From: Chloroflexota bacterium
GTDB taxonomy: Bacteria; Chloroflexota; Anaerolineae; Anaerolineales; Villigracilaceae
Reading direction: 5' to 3'
Assembly (NCBI GenBank): GCA_016235425.1
Contig: JACRLC010000069.1
Span: forward strand, 1-64,000
Length of the DNA: 64,000 bases
Shown here: one piece after another, positions 8,100-16,721 of the stretch
Layout of the letters: every line of letters starts with the position of its first letter
How positions within the stretch are numbered: the first letter of the stretch is position 1
Program-made: the position numbers and the translations under genes
Notes under the pieces: model-generated
Seen by the model: only the letters and a program-made list of their open reading frames with translations
What the model was told of the DNA's origin: nothing
The model's database searches: none

Positions 8100-11000
8100 T
8101 TAATTTTCATCATTCAATATACGGTTTTGCAAATCCAATAAGCGATGGAACAGGCCGCCCTTGTTGACCAGTTCATCCCGCGTGCCGCGTTCCACGATAC
8201 GGCCATGATCCATCACGATGATTTCGTCCACGTTTTCCAGACCAACCAGGCGGTGTGTGATGAGCAGGGACGTTTTTTGTTTCATCACACTGAACAATGT
8301 TTCGAGCACGTGTTTTTCGGTGAGCGGGTCGAGGTTGGCGGTGGGTTCATCCAGAATCAAAATGGGCGCGTCCTTGATGAGCACGCGCGCAATCGCCAGC
8401 CGCTGACGTTCGCCGCCGGAGAGACGCAGTCCCTGTTCGCCAATCAATGTGTCGTAGCCTTTTGGCAGGTTCAAAATAAAATCGTGGATCTGCGCGGCCT
8501 GCGCGGCGGATTCGATTTCCTCCTGTGTGACTTTGCGGCGGGCGAAGCGCAAGTTCTCGCGGATGGATGTGTTGAAGAAGTATGTATTTTGGGAGACAAG
8601 CCCGATTCGCGCGCGGACCTCATCCTGCTCGTACATCTTGAGCGACTCAGCGCCCAGAACGATGTCGCCTGAACTGTAGTCCCAGAAGCGGAGCAAAAGA
8701 TTGATGATGGTTGATTTGCCCGCGCCGCTTGGGCCGACGATGGCAATGGAAGTCCCGGGTCGAAGGTCGAAGGTCACATTTTGGAGGGCGGGAGTGGGTT
8801 GGTTGGGGTAGGTAAAAGAGAGATTGGAGAATTGGAGACTGGGGGAAGCAGTTTCAGTGCGAATCTCTAATTCTCTAATCTCTGTTACCGCAGACTCAAT
8901 ATCAACGACCTCAAACAACCTCCGCGCGGCTTCGCGGGAGGCGTTCCACATTTGGGCAGCGAGGGGGAGCGGGGTGACCGCTTCAAAGGATGCGAAGGTA
9001 AGCAGAGTTAACGAGGCGAGCATGGGGCCAGCAAGGTTGCCACTAGTCACTTGCGGGATGCAAAGGAGCAGGATTGTCCACAGGCCAAGATTGGTGAGCA
9101 GGGTGGAGATACCAGAGTGGGAGCCTGTCACGCGCGCCATGCGGCGTTGTGCGTTTCCGTAGTCAAGGCCGATGGATGAGATCTGAGTCAGGCGCTCGTC
9201 GGCACGGCCGTAGGCGAGCAGGTCGGCCATGCCCTGGATGCCGTCCACGAGGCGGGTGTGCAAGTCTGCGCGCAGGGTGATGGTCTGCTTGGCAGGGTGG
9301 CGGCTGATGAATTGCGCGAGGGCGGGGAGGATCAGGCCAAGGGCCAAGAAAAAGGCCAGAAAAACGGGAGCAAGTATCGGGTGGAAAGAAGCGAGGAAAA
9401 TCGAAGTGAAGAGGCCAACGAGGAGGGCAGTCAAAGGAGGTGAGACGACTCGAACGTAGAAATTTTCCAAAGTTTCCACGTCGCCGATGATGCGCGCGAG
9501 CAGGTCACCCGCGTGGAATTCCATCAGGCGGGCGGGGGCGAGGGGTTCTAGTCTTTCGTAGAACCAGACGCGCAGACGGGAAAGCAATCGGAAGGTGACA
9601 TCGTGCGAGACGAGGCGCTCGAGGTAGCGGAAGATGCCGCGGGTGATGCCGAAGAAACGCACGCCGACAACGGAGACGCCAAGGTCCGCGACGGATGGAT
9701 GAAGCGCGGCGGTGGAGATGAGCCAGGCGGAGGTGCCCATGAGCGCGACGCTGGAGCCAATGGTGGCCGAGCCGATGAGGACGGAGAGGGCGACGCGCGG
9801 CCAGTTACCTTCGAGGAAGGAGAGGAGGCGAAAGATGATTTTAGATTTTCGATTGACGATTTTCGATTGAGTATGGGTTGAAGGTTGCAGATTGAAGGTT
9901 GAAGGTTCTGGATCTGCACTGTTTATTGCAAGTTGATGATAGTCAGAAGGAACTTTCAACCTTTTACTTTCAACTTGTAACTCGTACGTTCTCACCATGC
10001 TCGCATATATGCCATTGTTCGCAAGAAGTTGATGGTGCGTGCCTTGTTCGATGATGCGGCCTGAGTCGAGGACGATGATTTGGTCGGATTGGAAGATGGT
10101 GTTGAGGCGATGGGCGATGGTGATGACGGTGCGGCCTTGCATAAGTTTGCGCGTGGATCCTTCGAGGAGCGATTCGGTTTCAGGGTCGAGGCTGGAGGTG
10201 GGTTCGTCGAGGATGAGAATGGGGGCGTCTTTGAGGAAGGCGCGCGCGAGGGCGAGTCGTTGGGCTTGTCCGCTGGAGAGACGGGCGCCGCTTTCGCCGA
10301 CGATGGTTTCGTATTTTTGTGGAAGGGATTCAATGAATTCGTGCAGGTGCGCGGCTTGCGCGGCGGTGACGATTTCTTCGTGAGTCGCATCTGCTTTGCC
10401 GAGGCGGATATTGGCGGCGATGGTGTCGTGGAAGAGGTGGGGGCGTTGGGGAACCCAGGCAATAGAGAGGCGTATTGCGTGCTGCGTGCCGGGTGTTGGG
10501 TGGTTGGAGATTGGAGATTGGAGATTAGAGATTGGTAATTGGTGGTTGGTAATTATTTGGCCTTCGGTGGGTTGGAGGAAGCCGAGGAGAAGATTGACGA
10601 GGGTGGATTTGCCTGCACCTGTCTTTCCGACCAGCGCGATTTGTTGGCTCTTATTTATTGTGAGGTTGACGTTTTCAAGCGCGGGGATGGTTTCACCTGG
10701 ATAGGTGAATGAAACGTTTTCCAACCTGATGGATGATACTTCTCCCTCTGACTGCTCACTGCTCACTGATAACTGTTCACTGGAAACTGACGTATCCAAA
10801 ATTTCATAAATCCTCTTCGCCGCGGTTGTGCCAGACATGCCTGCGTGAAAACGTGCGCCGAGGGCGCGTAATGGCATGTAGAACTCGGGGGCCAGCACGA
10901 GCAGGAAGAGCGCGGGTTGGAAATCCATTTTGGCGTAGAGGAGACGGAATCCGATCTCGACGGCGATAATGGCAGTGCTGAGGGTGGCGAGCAGTTCGAG

Positions 11001-11732
11001 CGCGAGCGCAGAGAGGAAGGTGACGCGCAGAACGCCGAGGGTGGTGTCACGGAATTTGTCGCTGATCTGGGCGATGGTGCAAGTCTGCGCTTTGGATTGG
11101 CCGAAGAGTTTGAGGGTGGTGAGTCCCTGCAGGCTGTCGAGGAAGTGTGCGCTCAGGAGGCGCAGGGTTTCGTACTGGCGCTTGGTGACAATCTCCGCGC
11201 CTTTGCCAATTATGATCATGAAGAAGGGGATCAGCGGCGCGGTGACGAGGAAGACGATGCCGGAGAGGATGTCGATGGGAAAGACAAAAATGAGAATGGA
11301 AACGGGAACGAGTGTGGTAATAACCAATTGAGGCAGATACTGGCTGAAATACGCGTCGAGGGCTTCGATGCCTTCGACTGCGGCGGCGGTCAGTTCGCCG
11401 GTGCGCTGTCCGCGCGAGTAGGCGGGGCCGAGTTTGAGGATGTGTGCAAAGAGACGTTCGCGCAAGTCCGTTTTGATTTTGACGGCGACGGCGTTGGCAA
11501 AGATTTCGTTGAGCCACGTCAGGAGCGCGCGTCCGCTGATGGCAATGAGGATGATGAAGAGGGGGCGAGTCACTTGCGCGAGGGATTGTCCCTCCAGGAA
11601 GACGGCATTGACAACACTGCTGAGGAGCCACGCCTGCCAAATGGTCAGCAGCCCAGCTAAAAGTCCAGAAAGAACCGTGAGGGAAAGGGGGAGGCGGGAG
11701 TCGCGGGCGAGGGATAAGAGTCGGCGGTGCAT
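8100..11732 (-). CDS. cydDC: CydD-CydC fused ABC exporter
   Basis: Exports cysteine/glutathione needed for cytochrome bd assembly; normally a heterodimer of CydD and CydC. Here both halves sit in one chain: TMD1, NBD1 (Walker A GKTGAGKST, signature LSSGQAQR), linker, TMD2, NBD2 (Walker A GPSGAGKST, signature LSGGERQR). ATG at 11732 (MHRRLLSLARD) is preferred; 45 upstream codons are repeat-like DNA. Four short-word repeat tracts are read in frame (near 8820-8885, 9838-9960, 10480-10556, 10740-10795), including one within NBD1 between Walker A and the signature. About 1210 aa. It follows cydA and cydB. Confidence 0.9.
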   Translation of the reverse strand: MHRRLLSLARDSRLPLSLTVLSGLLAGLLTIWQAWLLSSVVNAVFLEGQSLAQVTRPLFIILIAISGRALLTWLNEIFANAVAVKIKTDLRERLFAHILKLGPAYSRGQRTGELTAAAVEGIEALDAYFSQYLPQLVITTLVPVSILIFVFPIDILSGIVFLVTAPLIPFFMIIIGKGAEIVTKRQYETLRLLSAHFLDSLQGLTTLKLFGQSKAQTCTIAQISDKFRDTTLGVLRVTFLSALALELLATLSTAIIAVEIGFRLLYAKMDFQPALFLLVLAPEFYMPLRALGARFHAGMSGTTAAKRIYEILDTSVSSEQLSVSSEQSEGEVSSIRLENVSFTYPGETIPALENVNLTINKSQQIALVGKTGAGKSTLVNLLLGFLQPTEGQIITNHQLPISNLQSPISNHPTPGTQHAIRLSIAWVPQRPHLFHDTIAANIRLGKADATHEEIVTAAQAAHLHEFIESLPQKYETIVGESGARLSSGQAQRLALARAFLKDAPILILDEPTSSLDPETESLLEGSTRKLMQGRTVITIAHRLNTIFQSDQIIVLDSGRIIEQGTHHQLLANNGIYASMVRTYELQVESKRLKVPSDYHQLAINSADPEPSTFNLQPSTHTQSKIVNRKSKIIFRLLSFLEGNWPRVALSVLIGSATIGSSVALMGTSAWLISTAALHPSVADLGVSVVGVRFFGITRGIFRYLERLVSHDVTFRLLSRLRVWFYERLEPLAPARLMEFHAGDLLARIIGDVETLENFYVRVVSPPLTALLVGLFTSIFLASFHPILAPVFLAFFLALGLILPALAQFISRHPAKQTITLRADLHTRLVDGIQGMADLLAYGRADERLTQISSIGLDYGNAQRRMARVTGSHSGISTLLTNLGLWTILLLCIPQVTSGNLAGPMLASLTLLTFASFEAVTPLPLAAQMWNASREAARRLFEVVDIESAVTEIRELEIRTETASPSLQFSNLSFTYPNQPTPALQNVTFDLRPGTSIAIVGPSGAGKSTIINLLLRFWDYSSGDIVLGAESLKMYEQDEVRARIGLVSQNTYFFNTSIRENLRFARRKVTQEEIESAAQAAQIHDFILNLPKGYDTLIGEQGLRLSGGERQRLAIARVLIKDAPILILDEPTANLDPLTEKHVLETLFSVMKQKTSLLITHRLVGLENVDEIIVMDHGRIVERGTRDELVNKGGLFHRLLDLQNRILNDEN
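9838..9960. repeat. short-word repeat tract inside cydDC (inter-half linker)
   Basis: Words such as GATTTTCGATTG and GGTTGAAGGTT repeated imperfectly. In frame it encodes an S/N/Q/K-rich linker between NBD1 and TMD2. Related tracts are at 8820-8885, 10480-10556, 10740-10795 (all in cydDC), 11753-11803 and 61862-61912 (intergenic). Confidence 0.65.
10480..10556. repeat. short-word repeat tract inside NBD1 of cydDC
   Basis: Tandem GGAGATTGGAGATT / GGTAATTGGTGGTTGG words. In frame it adds a loop of the LQSPISN type between Walker A and the Q-loop region of the first ATPase domain. Confidence 0.7.
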
Positions 11733-11752
11733 AGGTCGCGTCAAAGGTCGGA

Positions 11753-11912
11753 AGTTGGAAGATGGGTAATTGGTAATTTGTAATTGACTGTGGGATGGCG
11801 GCGCGAATAAAAAGTTGGAAGGTTGAGGAGAGTATACACCGCCAACCTTCCATCTTATGGTTATCATTCCGAAACAAGGGGATTGCTTCGGGAAGTACGC
11901 CCTCGCAATGAC
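11753..11912. repeat. repeat-filled spacer between cydB and cydDC
   Basis: Holds a short-word tract (GGTAATTGGTAATTTGTAATTG, about 11766-11790) and a CATTCC...GCAATGAC element (about 11864-11911) with a GGGGATTGCTTCGGG core like that at 6447-6580. Confidence 0.55.
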
Positions 11913-11914
11913 AT

Positions 11915-12937
11915 TTAGTACACGAGGCTCTTTTTGTCAGTGCTGATGCGTTTGCGGAACATGTAGTACGTCCAGCCTTGATAGGCGAGGACGATGGGGA
12001 CGAAGATGAGCGCAACGATGGACATGACGGTGAGCGTGTATTGCGAGGATGATGCGTTATAGATGGTGAGCGACCAGGCAGGGTTGGTGCTGGAAATCAT
12101 GACGTTGGGGAAGGTCATGCTGAAGAAAGTGACCTGGGTCAGCACGATGTTGAGGGCGGTCATGATGAAAGCCCAGCCTTCCATCTTGCGATTGAGGAAG
12201 AAACCTGTGAGGAGCAGGACGATGACCGCGGTGATCGGGACGATGCCGGGGTTGACGATGCCGCGCGCCCAGAAGCCAGCCGCGTAGGTGAAGACACCGA
12301 GAGCGATGTAAAGTAGGCTGGCGGCAATCCACAGTCTTTTGGCGAAACCATTGACGCGTTCGCGCAGTTCACCTTCGAGTTTGAGACCGAGGAAGTTTGC
12401 GCCGTGCAGGAGGAAGATGACAACGGTGGTGAGTCCGCCGAGCAGGCCGTAGGGATTCAGCAGGGTGAAAAGGTTGCCTGTGTACATCATGTCGGCGTTG
12501 ATCGGCACGCCGCGCGCCAGGTTGGCGAAGGCCGCGCCGAGAAGCAGCGCGGCGAGGAAGGAACCGACTGCGATCATCCAGTCGAAGAGATTGCGCCACC
12601 GGGGATTTGCATCCTTCGAGCGGTATTCAAATGCAACGCCGCGGATGATGAGGCCGACCAGCAGGAGGAACAGCGCGAGATAGAAGCCACTGAACATGGT
12701 GGCGTACCAGTGCGGGAAGGCTGCGAAGGTCGCACCGCCTGCTGTCAGGAGCCAGACTTCGTTCCCATCCCAGACCGAGCCGATGGTGTTGATGATGGCG
12801 CGCCGTTCCTCGTCTTTTTTGCCGAGGAAGGGCAGGAGCATTCCGACACCAAAGTCAAAGCCTTCGAGGAAGTGGAAGCCGATCCACAGCACGGCGATCA
12901 GGATGAACCAAAGAGTTTGAAGAAATTCGTAAGACAT
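11915..12937 (-). CDS. cydB: cytochrome bd quinol oxidase subunit II
   Basis: 340 aa, mostly transmembrane (eight to nine segments). The N-terminus (LWFILIAVLWIGFHFLEGFDFGVGMLLPFLGK) is the typical CydB start. CydB pairs with CydA in the membrane oxidase that reduces O2 with quinol without pumping protons. The start lies 15 bp after the cydA stop with GGAGAAACAAC before the ATG, so the two are one operon, followed by cydDC. Confidence 0.95.
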   Translation of the reverse strand: MSYEFLQTLWFILIAVLWIGFHFLEGFDFGVGMLLPFLGKKDEERRAIINTIGSVWDGNEVWLLTAGGATFAAFPHWYATMFSGFYLALFLLLVGLIIRGVAFEYRSKDANPRWRNLFDWMIAVGSFLAALLLGAAFANLARGVPINADMMYTGNLFTLLNPYGLLGGLTTVVIFLLHGANFLGLKLEGELRERVNGFAKRLWIAASLLYIALGVFTYAAGFWARGIVNPGIVPITAVIVLLLTGFFLNRKMEGWAFIMTALNIVLTQVTFFSMTFPNVMISSTNPAWSLTIYNASSSQYTLTVMSIVALIFVPIVLAYQGWTYYMFRKRISTDKKSLVY

Positions 12938-12952
12938 GTTGTTTCTCCGCGA

Positions 12953-14338
12953 TTAATCTTGCGAGCCTACGGACGCAGGGGCCGCGTCAACCGATTCGTG
13001 CATGGCGGCATCGGGACCGGCGACGGCGAATTTACGCATCAAGTAGAACATCGCGACAGCCAGCGAGCCATACACGACCGTATAGCCGATCAGCGAAATG
13101 AGCAGGTCAACGGTAGTGAGATTTGGCGAGACGGCTTTCTCCACGGTGAGAAGTCCCTGCACGATCCAGGGCTGACGTCCCATTTCGGTCAGGATCCAGC
13201 CGCTCATGTTGGCGATGTACGGCAGGGCAATGACCAGAGGCACGCGCTTCATCCACTTTGCATTTTCGTATCTGCCGCGTGTTGCGAGCAGGAAGAGGAA
13301 GGAGATGAGCATCATCAGGAAGCCGACGACCATCATGAAGCGGAACGTCCAGTAGGTGACGACCATCAGCGGGACGTAATCGCCGGGCCCGTACGTGGAT
13401 TCATATTCGGCCTGGATATCGTTCACGCCGCGGACTTCGCAATTGAAGTTGTTGCAGGCAAGGAAGCTCAACACGGCAGGCATCCGAATGGACCAGACTT
13501 CTTGTTTCCCGCTCAAATCACCGATAGTGAGGATGGAAAACGCGGCGGGCTGTGACGTTTCCCAGTGGGCTTCGATGGCCGAGAATTTCATTGGCTGGGT
13601 CTCGTACATGTACTGTCCGTTGGTGTGACCGCCGAAGAATACCAGCGTGCTTGCAATGAGGCCGACGATGGCAGCCATTTGGAACGAGCGCTTGAACAAG
13701 TCTACGTTTTGTTTGCGGGCGAGATGATAGGCGCTCACACCAAGCATCAGGAAGCTGGCAGTGGTGAGTCCCGCCGCAATGGTGTGCCAGAAGAACAGCC
13801 AGCCTTTGGGATTGCCAACCAATGCAAAGAAGTTGACCAGTTCGGCGCGGTCAGTGACCTCGTTGATCACATAGCCGACCGGGTGTTGCATCCAGCCATT
13901 GGCGAGCAAGATCCATAATGCAGAAAGGTTCGAGCCAATTGCGGCCAGCCAAATCGCTGCGAGGTGGACTTTTTCGGGGACTTTCCCTTCACCGAAGATC
14001 CACACGCCGAGGAAGGTGGATTCCATGAAGAAGGCCAGCAGGGCTTCCACGGCCAGGGGCGCGCCGAAGATGTCGCCCACGTAGCGCGAGTACTCGGACC
14101 AGTTCATGCCAAACTGGAATTCCTGCACGATGCCCGTTACAACACCAATGGCGAAGTTGATGAGGAAGAGCTTTCCCCAGAACTTCGCCATTTTGCGGAA
14201 GGTTTCGTCCCGCGTCTGGTAATAGCGGGTCTGCAAAAATGCCACAAACCACGACAATCCCAGCGTCAACGGGACGAAAAGGAAGTGGTAGACGGTCGTC
14301 AGACCGAATTGCCATCTTGAAAGAGTGATTGGATCCAT
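12953..14338 (-). CDS. cydA: cytochrome bd quinol oxidase subunit I
   Basis: 461 aa. It carries the heme ligand His18 region (TTVYHFLFVPLTLG), the Glu-rich FMESTFLGVWIFGEG helix, and the GWILTEMGRQPW motif of the quinol Q-loop. It is shorter than the 520-residue E. coli protein, fitting the short-Q-loop class. It heads the cydA-cydB-cydDC operon and has a 94-bp upstream element shared with the SQR-like gene. The high-affinity oxidase suits low oxygen or sulfide exposure. Confidence 0.95.
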   Translation of the reverse strand: MDPITLSRWQFGLTTVYHFLFVPLTLGLSWFVAFLQTRYYQTRDETFRKMAKFWGKLFLINFAIGVVTGIVQEFQFGMNWSEYSRYVGDIFGAPLAVEALLAFFMESTFLGVWIFGEGKVPEKVHLAAIWLAAIGSNLSALWILLANGWMQHPVGYVINEVTDRAELVNFFALVGNPKGWLFFWHTIAAGLTTASFLMLGVSAYHLARKQNVDLFKRSFQMAAIVGLIASTLVFFGGHTNGQYMYETQPMKFSAIEAHWETSQPAAFSILTIGDLSGKQEVWSIRMPAVLSFLACNNFNCEVRGVNDIQAEYESTYGPGDYVPLMVVTYWTFRFMMVVGFLMMLISFLFLLATRGRYENAKWMKRVPLVIALPYIANMSGWILTEMGRQPWIVQGLLTVEKAVSPNLTTVDLLISLIGYTVVYGSLAVAMFYLMRKFAVAGPDAAMHESVDAAPASVGSQD

Positions 14339-14442
14339 TTATCATCCTCCATGGTTTTAATTCGGCAATTTTATTCACCGAATTGAGGTGAAAAGGGGCG
14401 GTTGGGTCTTTCATGAAGAAATGACCTTTTAACCTTGAGCTT

Positions 14443-14462
14443 AATAGTAATCGTTTACTATT
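14443..14462. promoter_or_regulatory. palindromic operator candidate upstream of cydA
   Basis: AATAGTAA (14443-14450) and TTACTATT (14455-14462) around a 4-bp spacer, about 105 bp upstream of the cydA ATG. Its binding protein is unknown. Confidence 0.5.
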
Positions 14463-14553
14463 GTAAGGATTTGCGGCCTCGTTGTAATGTGTACTTTGTC
14501 ACAAATCAACCATAATTTAATGTAACATATATGGCTTGCTTTGTAAATTATTT
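14460..14553 (-). promoter_or_regulatory. conserved upstream element, cydA copy
   Basis: 94 bp that align with 16505-16596 upstream of the SQR-like gene, in the same orientation to the gene. Shared blocks on the plus strand: ATTGTAAG.ATTT, TAATGTGT, TGTCA.AAAT, AATGTAACATA and GTAAA.TATTT. Spacing is kept to within two bases. The TGTCACAA half-site corresponds to a perfect palindrome in the other copy. Confidence 0.65.
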
Positions 14554-14570
14554 CACGTCACCGCCCAAAT

Positions 14571-14605
14571 AAAAAAAGTCGGACGCGCCAATCGGCGCGT
14601 CCGAC
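14571..14605 (-). terminator. terminator downstream of the SQR-like gene
   Basis: Perfect 12-bp stem GTCGGACGCGCC/GGCGCGTCCGAC (14578-14589, 14594-14605) followed on the minus strand by seven T. A second 10-bp hairpin TCCAACATCT/AGATGTTGGA lies at 14793-14814, right after the SQR stop. The 200 bp between the two hairpins hold no gene that I can see. Confidence 0.85.
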
Positions 14606-14816
14606 TTCCCTGCCACTCCCTTCAAACCAGCCAGCTAAACAATTCCCCTGCCTGCCGGTCTCAAGCGCGTTTGCTATGACCGACGGCGAGCAATATTTTG
14701 ATATTCAGTACAATAAAACGCCATAATTGGTACAGTTTGAAGTTCATCCAAAACTTTTCAGACTTTGTGAATTCCATGTTTGCCTCTAGCAGTCCAACAT
14801 CTCCAGATGTTGGAAT

Positions 14817-16256
14817 TTATTCAGGGATCAGCGTCCAGCCGGGCAGGGCTTTGAACTTCCAGATGAACGTGTGGTGGAGCATGAACTTCATCCATGCGCC
14901 GCTCACGCCCATTTCGAGATGCGAAGTAAAAAGATCGCGGCCATATTCGTTCTCGAATTTCTTTGGGTCAGGCACAACCGGGTGCATCACGATCACCACC
15001 GCGTTCCCATCCCAAAGCGAATCACCCATCGAAGCGATACACGCCGCCATCATCTCGGACATGCGTTCGCTATGGGTCATCTTGCCCTTGGTGATCAAAT
15101 CCACGATGTTGAGAGCGATTACGCGTCCGATCACACCGCTGACCATGCCTGTGCGAGGGGGAGCGGCCGCGATGGCCAATCCGTTTTTGTTGGTGTGCGG
15201 CTGGGAAATTGGGCCGGGAGGCGCAAATGCGATCCCGCCTGAGAAGATATTCGAATAGGTTGGATTTTGATATGTCGCAGGCCAGGCTTCGGGTGTTTGC
15301 GAGAGTTCAGGATATGCCATGCCATATTTTGCATCCACAAGCACGAAGCCTGCGGGATTCACCATCTTGGATGTGATATCATCACCGGCCTTATTGATGA
15401 ACTGGATTGGCTGTCCCTTGAACTGCGGGATGAGCATGGAAAAATCGAACTCGGTCACGCCCTGTTCGCCCTCGTAGTTCTCCCAATGGATTTTGCCATC
15501 CTCCACTTTCGTCACGCCGGTCTGGATCTGCCACTTGATGCCGTGATCCTTGAAAACGGCCTGCACGAATTCATCGCTCTTCAACACGTGACCGTAACGC
15601 TTGATCTGCACGCCCTTTACGCCAAAGTCACCCAGCGCGCGCTCATTGGAAAGCCACAGCAATTCAGCGTTATCGCGCACGCCCTTCTTCACCAAATCCT
15701 TGTGTGCGTTGACAATGTACTCAAACGCCGCGCCCTGGCACGTCGCGCCCGGATGGCCTGTGCCGATCACGATCTTCAGCTTCTCGCCTTTCTTCATGCG
15801 GTCAACTGCCGCGAGATAAGCATCACGCGTCTTGATCGCGTGAGGGAGCGAGCAGATCGAATGAGTGAACCCGTCCTCAGGACCCAGCCCCGGCGTGCCC
15901 GCGAAGTTCAATTTTGGCCCCGTCGCGATGACGAGATAATCATAATCAAGCCGCACCTTTTCGCCGCTCCCCACCGTTTCGCCGATCACGTATTGTTCGC
16001 CCTCGTCGGGATGAACCTCCTTCAACGCGGCGTGAACGAACTTCACGTTCTTGCGGTCATACACGGGTTTGAGCTTGAACACAGTCTGTTCGGGCTTCAT
16101 GTGTCCCACACCCAGCCAAACCCAGGATGGCAGGTAACTGAACACATCCCGATTGCTCATCACGGTGATCTCGTGTTTTCTCCCGATCCTGTCACCGAGA
16201 TACAGCGCTGCGGTGTGTCCCGCGAACCCCGCCCCAATCACTACAACTTTAGCCAT
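14817..16256 (-). CDS. sulfide:quinone oxidoreductase-like flavoprotein
   Basis: 479 aa. FAD-binding GAGFAGHTAALYLG at the N-terminus and a second dinucleotide fold (KIVIGTGHPGATCQGAAFEY). Cys135 and Cys173 match two of the redox cysteines of SQR; the third, expected around residue 350, is missing (only Cys406 follows). The aromatic C-terminus resembles the membrane-binding tail of SQR. It likely passes electrons from sulfide or a related donor to quinone. ATG at 16256 is chosen for GGAGGAGG six bases upstream. It could instead be another NDH-2/SQR-superfamily dehydrogenase. Confidence 0.75.
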   Translation of the reverse strand: MAKVVVIGAGFAGHTAALYLGDRIGRKHEITVMSNRDVFSYLPSWVWLGVGHMKPEQTVFKLKPVYDRKNVKFVHAALKEVHPDEGEQYVIGETVGSGEKVRLDYDYLVIATGPKLNFAGTPGLGPEDGFTHSICSLPHAIKTRDAYLAAVDRMKKGEKLKIVIGTGHPGATCQGAAFEYIVNAHKDLVKKGVRDNAELLWLSNERALGDFGVKGVQIKRYGHVLKSDEFVQAVFKDHGIKWQIQTGVTKVEDGKIHWENYEGEQGVTEFDFSMLIPQFKGQPIQFINKAGDDITSKMVNPAGFVLVDAKYGMAYPELSQTPEAWPATYQNPTYSNIFSGGIAFAPPGPISQPHTNKNGLAIAAAPPRTGMVSGVIGRVIALNIVDLITKGKMTHSERMSEMMAACIASMGDSLWDGNAVVIVMHPVVPDPKKFENEYGRDLFTSHLEMGVSGAWMKFMLHHTFIWKFKALPGWTLIPE

Positions 16257-16287
16257 ACGAGCCTCCTCCAATTGTGAGAATTAGTAC

Positions 16288-16318
16288 AAAAAAAGGAGCA
16301 GATTATTCTGCTCCTTTT
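16288..16318 (-). terminator. terminator-like hairpin in the SQR leader
   Basis: Perfect 12-bp stem AAAAGGAGCAGA/TCTGCTCCTTTT with a 4-base loop, then seven T on the minus strand, ending 32 bases before the SQR start and downstream of the presumed promoter region (16505-16596). Could attenuate SQR expression. Confidence 0.65.
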
Positions 16319-16504
16319 GATGACGTGGAAAACTTGCCACTATGAACTTGTCCGTTATGCAAGAACTTCATGCAGGCCTCAACAGAATTCCGTTGGATGA
16401 CAAACGCCTCATTCCAGGATTTCAACCTGATTCCGTTTCACAAAAGATCGAACACTCTGGCAGGCTTCCGCTAAAGTTGATAACAGTGGTCAACGATGAG
16501 TATT

Positions 16505-16596
16505 ATTGTAAGAATTTCCGTACAAGAATAATGTGTCTAATGTCATAAATAAGTTATGACAAATGTAACATAGAATTGTGTATCTGTAAACTATTT
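16505..16596 (-). promoter_or_regulatory. conserved upstream element, SQR copy
   Basis: Counterpart of 14460-14553. It contains a perfect palindrome TGTCATAA-N5-TTATGACA (16541-16561). The stretch also lies upstream of the divergent lipoprotein gene at 16722. The region 16340-16500 between it and the SQR hairpin holds no recognisable gene. Confidence 0.65.
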
Positions 16597-16721
16597 GTTC
16601 CCTTAAAATTTGGCTATACTTTGCCAATATTCCCAAATTGGTTACATTGCGTCTCATCCTGCTCATGGAAAAATCCACCCGTTCGGTGCGACGCACCACT
16701 ACTGACTTTGAAAGAGGAACA

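Noticed and set aside
11047-12015. 322-codon minus-strand frame across cydDC/cydB
   Set aside because: Out of frame with both genes, Pro/Arg/His-rich, crosses the intergenic repeat.
12404-13555. 383-codon plus-strand frame opposite cydB/cydA
   Set aside because: Spans two antisense genes, His/Glu/Asp-rich composition typical of a shadow frame.
15267-16277. 336-codon plus-strand frame opposite the SQR-like gene
   Set aside because: Antisense shadow; the SQR frame has clear motifs.
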